14,612 nt of DNA from JAWXBM01 sp964470455 (GTDB lineage: Bacteria > Pseudomonadota > Gammaproteobacteria > Xanthomonadales > SZUA-36). The position numbers and the translations under genes are program-made. The stretch spans positions 1 to 14,612 of the forward strand of contig CAYYCX010000104.1 in assembly GCA_964470455.1 (NCBI GenBank). Reading direction: 5' to 3'. This document shows, in pieces, positions 5,930-12,795 of the stretch (position 1 is its first letter; every line of letters starts with the position of its first letter). Below the pieces are notes generated by a model, which saw only the letters and a list, made by a program, of their open reading frames with translations, was not told the DNA's origin and made no database searches.

Positions 5930-8353
5930 ATGACCGAATCTGCGAAATCCAAAACCCTCCCGGGCAAGGCACAACAGCCGACACCCGTATTGTCCCTGCG
6001 GGACGTGGTCGTATATCCCTACATGGTCATTCCCCTGTTCGTGGGGCGTGAGCGTTCGATACTGGCGCTGGATCGCGCCATGGACGTGGACAAGCGCATC
6101 ATCCTGGTTACCCAGCGCAGCGCGGAAGTGGATGAGCCTGCCGAAGGCGACCTGTTTGAAGTGGGTACGCTTGCAACGGTGCTGCAACTGCTTAAGTTGC
6201 CGGATGGAACCACCAAGGTTCTGGTTGAAGGTGGAGAGCGCGTTCGCATCACTCAATACGAACTGGAAAACGGCTACTTCGAAGCCCGCTGGGAGCTGAT
6301 TGCCACGGAGGAAGAGGCTTCCGAGCAGGAGCTCGAGGTAACCATGCGCTCGCTCGTGTCCCTGTTCGAGCAGTACGTGAAGCTCAACCGGAAAATCCCG
6401 CCTGAGTTGCTGACTACGCTGGCGGGCATCGAAGATCCCAGCCGCCTGGCCGATACGGTGGCCGCCCACATGGCCATTCGCCTGGAAGAAAAGCAGGTGC
6501 TGCTGGAGATGGGCAGCCCGCGGCGTCGCATGGAACACCTGATGGCGCTGGTGGAAGGCGAAATCGATGTGCTGCAGCTGGAAAAGCGCATTCGCGGCCG
6601 GGTGAAAACCCAGATGGAAAAGAGCCAGCGTGAGTACTACCTGAACGAGCAGATGAAGGCCATCCAGAAAGAACTGGGTGACATGGACGACGCGCCGAAT
6701 GACCTGGATGACCTGGCGCGGCGTATCGAAGAATCGGGCATGAGCGAGGAGGCGGAAAAGAAAGCCACTTCAGAACTCAACAAGCTGCGCATGATGTCGC
6801 CCATGTCGGCGGAAGCGACTGTGGTGCGCAATTACATCGACTGGATGCTGAATGTCCCGTGGAAGAAGCGCAGCCGCATCCGCAAGGACCTCGCCCAGGC
6901 AGAAGCCATTCTGGAAGAGGATCATTACGGGCTGGAGAAGGTCAAGGAACGCATTCTCGAATACTTGGCAGTGCAACAACGCGTGCGCAAGATGAAGGGG
7001 CCGATACTGTGCCTGGTAGGCCCACCCGGTGTGGGCAAAACCAGCCTCGGACGTTCCATCGCCCGTGCTACCGGCCGGAAGTTTGTGCGCATGTCCCTGG
7101 GCGGTGTGCGCGATGAAGCCGAGATCCGCGGTCATCGACGTACGTACATCGGCTCCATGCCGGGCCGGGTGCTGCAGAACATGGCCAAGATAGGCACGCG
7201 CAACCCGCTGTACATGCTGGATGAACTCGACAAGATGTCCATGGACTTCCGTGGCGACCCTTCATCGGCCCTGCTGGAAGTGCTGGACCCGGAGCAAAAC
7301 CACACGTTTGCTGATCATTACCTGGAAGTGGATTTCGACCTGTCGGAAGTGATGTTCGTGGCAACCGCGAATTCATTGAACATTCCCGGGCCGCTGCTGG
7401 ATCGCATGGAAGTCATTCGAATACCCGGATACACCGAAGATGAAAAGCTCAACATCGCCCGGCGCTACCTGCTGCCCAAGCAGATGGAACAACATGGCCT
7501 GAAAGAGGACGAACTGGTTATCAGTGAACCGGTACTGACTGACATCATCCGCTATTACACCCGCGAGTCCGGAGTGCGCAGCCTGGAGCGCGAAATCGCC
7601 AAGATCTGCCGCAAGTCGGTGAAACGCCTGGCGCTGGAAAAGGAACGCGACAAGATCACGGTTACAACGCGCACACTGGAAAGCTTCCTGGGTGTTCAGC
7701 GCTTCCGCTACGGTATCGCCGAGGAGCACAACGAGATAGGGCAGGTGACAGGCCTGGCCTGGACGGAGGTTGGCGGTGAGCTGTTGCGTATCGAAGCCAC
7801 GCTGATGCCCGGCAAAGGGCGTCTGACGCAAACCGGCCAGCTGGGTTCGGTGATGCAGGAATCCATCCAGGCAGCCATGACAGTGGTGCGCAGTCGCGCT
7901 GAGGCGCTCGGCATCGAGCCCGGCTTTTATCAAACCTTTGATGCCCACGTGCACGTTCCGGAGGGCGCTACGCCCAAGGACGGACCGTCTGCGGGTATTG
8001 CCATGTGCACCGCGCTGGTATCGGCATTGACGCGAATCCCGGTGCGGGCTGATGTTGCCATGACCGGCGAAATCACCCTGCGTGGAAAAGTGTTACCCAT
8101 CGGTGGCCTCAAGGAGAAGTTGCTGGCAGCGCAGCGCGGCGGGATCCGCCTGGTCGTGATTCCCGAGGAAAACGAGAAGGACCTGGCGGACATTCCCAAG
8201 GCGGTGTTGGCGAAACTCGAGATCCATCCCGTATCCACGATAGACCAGGTGCTTGCCCTGGCTCTCACCGAGGTGCCAAAAGCACTGCCGGTGTCGCTGG
8301 AACCGGAAAAAGCATCCCGTTCTGAGGGTGAAAATGCGGTTGTGACGCATTGA
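5930..8353 (+). CDS. lon: ATP-dependent Lon protease
   Basis: This encodes 807 residues, slightly longer than the E. coli enzyme, mostly through N- and C-terminal tails. Lon is the cytoplasmic AAA+ serine protease that removes misfolded and short-lived regulatory proteins. The order is: LAN substrate-binding domain (from PVLSLRDVVVYP near 18-30 to about 220), a coiled-coil linker, the AAA+ module with Walker A GPPGVGKT (364-371) and Walker B ending D431-E432, then the protease domain with the Ser-Lys dyad Ser687 (in DGPSAG) and Lys730 (in GGLKEK). A strong ribosome site GGAGAGG (5918-5924) lies 5 nt before the ATG. It is separated from clpX by 232 nt with its own promoter candidates, and from hupB by 326 nt. 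Confidence 0.98.
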   Translation: MTESAKSKTLPGKAQQPTPVLSLRDVVVYPYMVIPLFVGRERSILALDRAMDVDKRIILVTQRSAEVDEPAEGDLFEVGTLATVLQLLKLPDGTTKVLVEGGERVRITQYELENGYFEARWELIATEEEASEQELEVTMRSLVSLFEQYVKLNRKIPPELLTTLAGIEDPSRLADTVAAHMAIRLEEKQVLLEMGSPRRRMEHLMALVEGEIDVLQLEKRIRGRVKTQMEKSQREYYLNEQMKAIQKELGDMDDAPNDLDDLARRIEESGMSEEAEKKATSELNKLRMMSPMSAEATVVRNYIDWMLNVPWKKRSRIRKDLAQAEAILEEDHYGLEKVKERILEYLAVQQRVRKMKGPILCLVGPPGVGKTSLGRSIARATGRKFVRMSLGGVRDEAEIRGHRRTYIGSMPGRVLQNMAKIGTRNPLYMLDELDKMSMDFRGDPSSALLEVLDPEQNHTFADHYLEVDFDLSEVMFVATANSLNIPGPLLDRMEVIRIPGYTEDEKLNIARRYLLPKQMEQHGLKEDELVISEPVLTDIIRYYTRESGVRSLEREIAKICRKSVKRLALEKERDKITVTTRTLESFLGVQRFRYGIAEEHNEIGQVTGLAWTEVGGELLRIEATLMPGKGRLTQTGQLGSVMQESIQAAMTVVRSRAEALGIEPGFYQTFDAHVHVPEGATPKDGPSAGIAMCTALVSALTRIPVRADVAMTGEITLRGKVLPIGGLKEKLLAAQRGGIRLVVIPEENEKDLADIPKAVLAKLEIHPVSTIDQVLALALTEVPKALPVSLEPEKASRSEGENAVVTH

Positions 8354-8679
8354 ATCAGCCATATTTGAGCCTTCATTCGGTGTTGAAAATGCCGGCATTC
8401 ATGCATGAATGCCGGCCTTCAATTTCTGAGTTTTCTCACACAATGAGCAGCTTGGCGCTGTAAGTTCAGTATTCACTTTTTGATCGGCCCGGAATTGTGT
8501 TGCGTGGCTGGCAGCACCGTATTAGTATTCCACCACGGCTTGCAGGCCTTGATAGACAAGGCTTTCCGGGAGTTCCCATAACTTTTACGACGCTCGCTGA
8601 GGCCTTGAGGGTCCGGACGTCATGGCTTGCTGAAGTCCGTTTTACATTGCCTAACGATCACATCATATGGAGTGCTAGA
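8354..8679 (+). other. Non-coding lon-hupB interval
   Basis: These 326 nt carry no supported gene. The first part has the 26-bp palindrome at 8391-8416. The rest should hold the hupB promoter(s). TTGCGT (8500-8505) with a 17-nt spacer and TAGTAT (8523-8528) is one plausible weak pair, and TTGCTG at 8627-8632 near the gene has no good partner. The hupB frame stays open back to 8497, but the extra residues are unlike HU. The hupB ribosome site GGAG is at 8669-8672. Confidence 0.6.
8391..8416 (+). terminator. Perfect 26-bp palindrome after lon, probable terminator hairpin
   Basis: The left half GCCGGCATTCATG is exactly complementary to the right half, with TTGAA (8383-8387) and TTCAA (8418-8422) as further outer pairing. 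In RNA this gives an 11-bp stem with a TGCA loop. It begins 37 nt after the lon stop, where a terminator belongs, but the following CTTCAATTTC is a poor U tract. It may stabilise the lon 3' end, or be a protein-binding site. Confidence 0.5.
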
Positions 8680-8952
8680 ATGAATAAAGCTGAATTAATC
8701 GACGCTATCGCTGATAACGCTGGACTGTCAAAAGCAGATGCAGGCCGGGCCGTGGACGCACTGGTCAAATCCGTTACCAAGGCACTGAAAAAAGGCGACA
8801 CTGTTTCTCTGGTTGGCTTCGGAACTTTCTCTGTAAGGAAGCGCGCAGCCCGCACCGGACGCAACCCCCGCACCGGTGATACCATCAAAATCAAGGCTTC
8901 AAAAAATCCGGCATTCAAGGCTGGCAAAGCGCTTAAGGATGCCGTAAACTAG
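8680..8952 (+). CDS. hupB: DNA-binding protein HU-beta
   Basis: This encodes 90 residues, exactly HU size. HU is the dimeric nucleoid protein that bends and compacts DNA. The start ATG 8680 gives the classic N-terminus MNKAELIDAIA and is preceded by GGAG with 7-nt spacing. The signature GFGTFSVRKRAARTGRNPRTG starts near residue 47, forming the saddle and the base of the DNA-binding arm, with the arm-tip proline in NPRTG. Its place directly after lon is the standard gammaproteobacterial order, which supports HU-beta rather than HU-alpha or IHF. Only 14 nt separate its stop from tRNA-Val, so the mRNA probably runs into the tRNAs and is cut off by RNase P processing, ending at the terminator near 9160. 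Confidence 0.97.
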   Translation: MNKAELIDAIADNAGLSKADAGRAVDALVKSVTKALKKGDTVSLVGFGTFSVRKRAARTGRNPRTGDTIKIKASKNPAFKAGKALKDAVN

Positions 8953-8966
8953 CGCGCCTTCAACGG

Positions 8967-9042
8967 GGGTGCTTAGCTCAGTTGGAAGAGCATCGCCCTT
9001 ACAAGGCGAGGGTCGGCGGTTCGAGCCCGTCAGCACCCACCA
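8967..9042 (+). tRNA. tRNA-Val(TAC)
   Basis: This is a 76-nt cloverleaf with acceptor arms GGGTGCT and AGCACCC and encoded CCA at 9040-9042. The anticodon stem TCGCC/GGCGA encloses CTTACAA, with anticodon TAC at 9000-9002. It starts 14 nt after the hupB stop with no promoter between, so it is probably cut from a hupB-tRNA transcript. Confidence 0.97.
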
Positions 9043-9051
9043 TGAAACTGC

Positions 9052-9128
9052 GGAGTGGTAGTTCAGTCGGTTAGAATACCGGCCTGTCACGCCGGGGGTC
9101 GCGGGTTCGAGTCCCGTCCACTCCGCCA
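9052..9128 (+). tRNA. tRNA-Asp(GTC)
   Basis: This is a 77-nt cloverleaf with acceptor arms GGAGTGG and CCACTCC and encoded CCA at 9126-9128. The anticodon stem CCGGC/GCCGG encloses CTGTCAC, with anticodon GTC at 9086-9088. It lies 9 nt after tRNA-Val and is very close to the E. coli tRNA-Asp sequence in its D and T arms. Confidence 0.97.
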
Positions 9129-9138
9129 CTTATTGAAC

Positions 9139-9163
9139 AAGGGCGCCTCGACGGCGCCCTTTT
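9139..9163 (+). terminator. Strong intrinsic terminator after tRNA-Asp
   Basis: GGGCGCC (9141-9147), loop TCGAC and GGCGCCC (9153-9159) form a 7-bp all-GC stem followed by TTTT (9160-9163). It closes the hupB-tRNA-Val-tRNA-Asp unit before ppiD. Confidence 0.88.
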
Positions 9164-9233
9164 CATTATTCAGGCTGGGCTTGAAGGCGCAGAGTCCAAC
9201 AGCCCGGCACCACGACAAGGAACGAGTGAGCTT

Positions 9234-11243
9234 ATGGTCCTGCAAGCCATCCGTGAACGATTGACTGGCATCATTGCCATTTTCATCTTCGCTATCCTGA
9301 TTATCCCTTTTGCCTTTGTGGGCGTTGGCTCCTACTTCTCCTCCGATTCGGTAAACCTCGTGGCAAAAGTCAATGACGAGGAAATTACCACAGCCGAGTT
9401 CACCCAGAGCTTCCAGAACTACCGTCGCCGCATGCAGGCTGTGTTGGGCGACAGTTTCGATCCGGTGCAGTTTGAACAGCCGATGATCAAACGCCAGCAT
9501 CTGGATAACCTGATTGACCGCAAATTGATCGCACAGGCATCGCTCAAAACCGGGCTTTCCGTTGATGATGAATCCCTGGTAAACGCCATTCGCGAAATGC
9601 AGATTTTTCAGGTGGATGGAGAGTTCAACCAGGATGTTTACCAGAGCCGGCTGGTGGCGATGGGCATGACGCCCAAGCAATACGAAAATGAAATGCGCGC
9701 AGACCTGATCATGGACCAGTACCCGAGCACCATCATGACCAGCGCGATTGCCACCGATTGGGAACTGAAAGAATTGACCCGGTTGCAGGACCAGAGCCGC
9801 GCGTTCCAGGCTTTGGTGGTTAAAGCCGAAGCCGATGCTGATCCGTTGCAGGACCCAGAGCCGGAAAGCAGCGAGGGCAGCACAGAAAGCAGCGCTGCAG
9901 ACGAAGCGTCTGTTGCCGATGCCGAAGAGCCCGTGGCTGAGGAAAGTATTGAAGAAAGCGAACTGTTGGCCTGGTATGAAGAACACCCGGCGGATTATCG
10001 CTCGCCCGAGCAGGTAATCATCGAGTATGTCGAACTCGATGCCAACCAGTTGGATAACAATGTCGAGGCTGACGATGAGCAACTGCAGGCCCGCTTTGAA
10101 GAACAGAAGGCCCGTTTCGTCACGCCTGAATCGAGGTTGGCATCACACATCCTGATTGCGGTAAGTGCCGACGCAGATGAGGCGAGTATTGAAACAGCCC
10201 GCCAGAAAGCGAGGGACATAGCCAACCAGGCCCAGGAAGGCGCTGATTTCGCCGAATTGGCCAAAACCTATTCCGAAGATCCTGGCTCAGCGGCCATGGG
10301 TGGTGATCTGGGCTGGATTGAACCCGGCTTCATGGTCAAGGCTTTCGAGGATGCGCTGTATGACCTGACGCTGGCCAAGCCCCTTTCGGAACCCGTTCAA
10401 ACCGGTTTCGGCTGGCACATTATCAAGCTGGAAGACATTCGTCCGGCGGAAGGAATGTCGTTTGAGGAAGCCCGCGACACCTTGCAGCAGGAATACATCG
10501 CCGAGCAACAGGACCGGCAGTTTCTGGAACTGGCGGACCGCCTGGTAGACCTGATCTATGAAGATCCGACAACCCTGACAGCGGCAGCGGAAGAACTCGG
10601 CCTGGAAATCAGGCAACTTGGGCCATTCGGCCGGTCGGGAGGGGAAGGCCTGGCCGCCAACAGTGCGGTGATTGATGCTGCCTTTTCAGACCTGGTATTG
10701 ACCCAGGCATCAGTCAGCGATCCGGTCGACCTCGGCGACAACCACATGATCATGCTCAAGCTGAAAGAATACCTGCCTGAAGCGGTGAAACCGTTCACTG
10801 AAGTGCGTGAAGAGGTTGTAGCTGCGGTTAAGCATGACAAGGCAATGCAGGTTGCCGCCAACCAGGCGGAAGCCTTGTTGGCCCGGCTGCAGGCCGGTGA
10901 AGACATCAGCGCGCTGGCTGAAGAAACGGGCGCCGAATTGCTGCAGGCTGAAGATGCCCGCAGGCAAGGCAGCCCTTTTCCCGCTCAGTTGATCGAACAG
11001 CTGTTCCGCATGGCACCGCCCGAGGAAGGCCGGAATCGGCTCGAAGTACTGCCGCTGGCGGATGGGTACGCTGTGGTCAGCCTGTCCGCGGTGAAGGATG
11101 GTGAGCTCACCGAAGACGATCTGATCCGCCAGCAGAATTATCGCCGGCGTATTGCCAATGCCACCGCCAACGCAGAGGCCTTCGGCTTCATACGCATGCT
11201 GCGCAGCCAGTCGGAAGTTGAAATTTTCGAAGACCGTTTGTAA
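9234..11243 (+). CDS. ppiD: Peptidyl-prolyl isomerase D-type, membrane-anchored periplasmic chaperone
   Basis: This encodes 669 residues. PpiD is held in the inner membrane by one N-terminal helix, faces the periplasm and works near the Sec translocon on emerging envelope proteins. The membrane segment is about 12-34, the SurA-type N-terminal chaperone domain follows to about 190, and a parvulin (PpiC) domain lies at about 300-402 with SRLASHILI, GSAAMGGDLGWIEPG and GFGWHIIKLED. A C-terminal chaperone-like region ends the protein. Between residues about 197 and 245 lies a low-complexity stretch very rich in Glu, Asp, Ser and Ala, which I do not expect in the enteric protein and which partly accounts for the greater length. 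The ribosome site AAGGA is about 11 nt before the ATG. Its position after hupB is the standard one. It converges with fabI. Confidence 0.95.
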   Translation: MVLQAIRERLTGIIAIFIFAILIIPFAFVGVGSYFSSDSVNLVAKVNDEEITTAEFTQSFQNYRRRMQAVLGDSFDPVQFEQPMIKRQHLDNLIDRKLIAQASLKTGLSVDDESLVNAIREMQIFQVDGEFNQDVYQSRLVAMGMTPKQYENEMRADLIMDQYPSTIMTSAIATDWELKELTRLQDQSRAFQALVVKAEADADPLQDPEPESSEGSTESSAADEASVADAEEPVAEESIEESELLAWYEEHPADYRSPEQVIIEYVELDANQLDNNVEADDEQLQARFEEQKARFVTPESRLASHILIAVSADADEASIETARQKARDIANQAQEGADFAELAKTYSEDPGSAAMGGDLGWIEPGFMVKAFEDALYDLTLAKPLSEPVQTGFGWHIIKLEDIRPAEGMSFEEARDTLQQEYIAEQQDRQFLELADRLVDLIYEDPTTLTAAAEELGLEIRQLGPFGRSGGEGLAANSAVIDAAFSDLVLTQASVSDPVDLGDNHMIMLKLKEYLPEAVKPFTEVREEVVAAVKHDKAMQVAANQAEALLARLQAGEDISALAEETGAELLQAEDARRQGSPFPAQLIEQLFRMAPPEEGRNRLEVLPLADGYAVVSLSAVKDGELTEDDLIRQQNYRRRIANATANAEAFGFIRMLRSQSEVEIFEDRL

Positions 11244-11293
11244 GAAGGAGTGCTGGCCGGACCGTCGGCCCAACCTTCCAATGCCAGAAACAG

Positions 11294-11328
11294 AAAGGCC
11301 CGGGCTACAGGGGTAGCGCCGGGCCTTT
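11294..11328 (+). terminator. Bidirectional terminator between ppiD and fabI
   Basis: AAAGGCCCGG (11294-11303) and CCGGGCCTTT (11319-11328) pair fully, with an inner GCTA/TAGC extension and one bulged G. On the plus strand it ends in CCTTTGTT, and on the minus strand in CCTTTCTGTTTC, so it can stop both convergent genes. Confidence 0.85.
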
Positions 11329-11347
11329 GTTCATGTGCGGTTTGTGT

Positions 11348-12133
11348 CTATTCCATTCCCGCCATCGCAACGATGTTTTGCCCCGCGTCCACATAGGTGA
11401 TTTCGCCGGTTACGCCAGAGGCGAGGTCTGAGCACAGGAACGCAGCGACATTGCCCACTTCCTTCGGAGTAACGGTGCGCCTGAGCGGAGCAGACTGTTC
11501 GGCGAAGGCCAGCATGCTGCGGAACTTCGAAATTCCGGCCGCTGCGAGGGTCTTGATCGCGCCGGCTGATATGGCATTAACACGAATTCCTTTCGGTCCC
11601 AGGCTGGCGGCCATATAGCGTACATTGGCTTCGAGGCTGGCTTTCGCAAGACCCATCACGTTGTAACTGGGCATGGCCCTGAGCGAACCGAGATAGGAAA
11701 GAGTGAGCATGGCAGCCTGGCGGCCTTCCATCATGGGCAGCCCGGCCTTGGCCAAAGCCGCGAAGCTGTAAGAGCTGATATCGTGGGCGATTCGGAATCC
11801 CTCGCGGTCGATCACGTCCATGTAGTCACCCTCCAGTTGCTCCCTGGGTGCAAACCCCACCGAATGAACCAGGATGTCGTAGCCGTCCCAATGCTTTTTC
11901 AGCTCACTGAACAGGTCGTTGATCTGTTCATCCGATGCCACATCGCAGGGGAGGATGATGGAGGATCCCGTTTGCTCAGCAATGGCCTGCACCCGCGACA
12001 AGAGTTTTTCGGTCTGGTAGGTGAAGGCGAGCTCAGCGCCCTGTTCATGCATGGCTTCGGCGATGCCCCATGCGATCGAGCGATTGCTGGCCACTCCAAC
12101 AATCAGAGCGCGTTTGCCGGCGAGAAATCCCAT
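11348..12133 (-). CDS. fabI: Enoyl-[acyl-carrier-protein] reductase (NADH), FabI type
   Basis: This encodes 261 residues, typical for FabI, the short-chain dehydrogenase that reduces trans-2-enoyl-ACP at the end of each fatty-acid elongation round and is the target of triclosan. The nucleotide-binding segment is GVASNRSIAWG (13-23). The FabI-type catalytic arrangement Y147...Y157-x6-K164 is clear (SYLGS, SYNVMGLAK), and the inhibitor-pocket region SVGFAP is at 91-96. A strong ribosome site AGGAAGGAA (complement of 12141-12149) lies 7 nt before the ATG. It converges on ppiD across a shared terminator. Upstream lie three 11-bp repeats and then yidD on the same strand 275 nt away, far enough for a separate promoter, though none is clear. 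TTGCCA on the minus strand lacks a good -10 partner. Confidence 0.97.
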   Translation of the reverse strand: MGFLAGKRALIVGVASNRSIAWGIAEAMHEQGAELAFTYQTEKLLSRVQAIAEQTGSSIILPCDVASDEQINDLFSELKKHWDGYDILVHSVGFAPREQLEGDYMDVIDREGFRIAHDISSYSFAALAKAGLPMMEGRQAAMLTLSYLGSLRAMPSYNVMGLAKASLEANVRYMAASLGPKGIRVNAISAGAIKTLAAAGISKFRSMLAFAEQSAPLRRTVTPKEVGNVAAFLCSDLASGVTGEITYVDAGQNIVAMAGME

Positions 12134-12185
12134 AGTGTGGTTCCTTCCTGTGTTAATTGGGTTGAGTCAAAACAATTGGCAATCG

Positions 12186-12218
12186 ATGTCCCGGCGATAT
12201 TCCGGCGATGTCCCGGCG
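12186..12218 (-). repeat. Three tandem 11-bp repeats upstream of fabI
   Basis: Plus-strand copies are ATGTCCCGGCG (12186-12196), ATATTCCGGCG (12197-12207) and ATGTCCCGGCG (12208-12218). The outer two are identical and the middle differs at two positions. The period of 11 bp is close to one helical turn, so all copies face the same side of the DNA. The array ends 53 bp upstream of the fabI start codon. It may be a regulator-binding array; no regulator can be named. Confidence 0.75.
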
Positions 12219-12254
12219 GATCAGCTTCGCTTCGAAGTCCGGTTGAATTCCAGA

Positions 12255-12274
12255 CACCTGACCGCTTTCAGGTG
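12255..12274 (-). repeat. 7-bp inverted repeat between yidD and fabI
   Basis: CACCTGA (12255-12261) and TCAGGTG (12268-12274) form a perfect stem with a 6-nt loop. On the minus strand it lies after yidD, but no T run follows, so a terminator role is doubtful. Confidence 0.35.
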
Positions 12275-12408
12275 AAGCAACTCTTCTCCGTCGAATGCAA
12301 GCGGCTGATTCTCAATGGCGCTACTGATCCCACAGCGGAACTTTACCGCATCGAACAGGCTCCAGCCACAACGCGAACCATGTCGCTTGACTGGTGTGAA
12401 GCCGGAGA

Positions 12409-12618
12409 TCAGGGGACCGGATCATAGCCACCATCACAAAAGGGGTGGCAGCGCGCCAGCCGCTTGATGGCCAGCCAGGTGCCCTTGGCTGCTCCATGGC
12501 GGGAAATGGCCTCGGATGCGTAATGAGAGCAACTGGGAGTGAAACGGCACTGGTTGCCGAGGAATGGACTGAGCAACAGCTGGTACGCGCGAATGAGGGC
12601 CTGCAGCAATTTTTCCAT
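12409..12618 (-). CDS. yidD: Membrane protein insertion efficiency factor YidD
   Basis: This encodes 69 residues from ATG 12618. The family pattern is complete: IRAYQLLLSPFLG (9-21), CRFTPSCSHYA (24-34), ISRHG (38-42), WLAIKRLARCHPF (48-60) and the terminal GGYDPVP. YidD is a small inner-membrane-associated protein that helps YidC insert membrane proteins. An upstream in-frame GTG at 12657 would add 13 residues, but the ATG has GAGGTG (complement of 12628-12633) at 9-nt spacing and the matching family N-terminus, so it is preferred. In most bacteria yidD sits between rnpA and yidC near the replication origin. Here it lies alone between fabI and dksA, divergent from dksA. Conserved cysteines 24, 30 and 57 are present, so it looks functional. 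Confidence 0.95.
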   Translation of the reverse strand: MEKLLQALIRAYQLLLSPFLGNQCRFTPSCSHYASEAISRHGAAKGTWLAIKRLARCHPFCDGGYDPVP

Positions 12619-12657
12619 GTAGAAAGGCACCTCAATTGCGCCAGGGGCAGCCGGCAC

Positions 12658-12673
12658 TTGCCGTGAACGGCAA
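12658..12673 (+). promoter_or_regulatory. 16-bp palindrome over the dksA -35 box, candidate operator
   Basis: TTGCCGT-GA-ACGGCAA is a perfect 7-bp inverted repeat with a 2-nt centre. Its left six bases are the -35 hexamer of the dksA promoter, and it lies 40 bp upstream of the divergent yidD start codon. Position and symmetry fit a repressor site. As RNA it would be too tight a hairpin to be its main role. Confidence 0.5.
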
Positions 12674-12686
12674 ACTCAGCTATAAC
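12658..12686 (+). promoter_or_regulatory. Sigma-70 promoter of dksA
   Basis: TTGCCG (12658-12663, 4 of 6), a 17-nt spacer and TATAAC (12681-12686, 5 of 6) predict a start near 12693 and a leader of about 100 nt. Confidence 0.7.
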
Positions 12687-12737
12687 ACTGCAATTTTTCG
12701 TGTCCGGGCACACTGTCCAGGCAAAGATAAAATCAGA

Positions 12738-12762
12738 AAAAACAAATAGTTATATTGTTTTT
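12738..12762 (+). repeat. A/T-rich inverted repeat in the dksA leader
   Basis: AAAAACAA (12738-12745) and TTGTTTTT (12755-12762) pair over 8 bp with a 9-nt loop, inside an unusually A/T-rich stretch (about 12725-12780). The stem is weak. It could be a flexible or protein-binding leader element, or just low-complexity sequence. Confidence 0.35.
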
Positions 12763-12795
12763 CCGGTTTTCAGATTAAAGGAATAGGTTAGCACG

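Noticed and set aside
8497..8679. N-terminal extension of hupB
   Set aside because: HU proteins start at MNKAELIDAI, the ATG at 8680 has a well-placed GGAG, and the upstream residues look like translated promoter sequence.
12321..12713. 130-codon minus-strand frame over yidD
   Set aside because: It overlaps the unmistakable yidD frame, is Cys/Ser/Pro-rich with no family likeness, and is a shadow.
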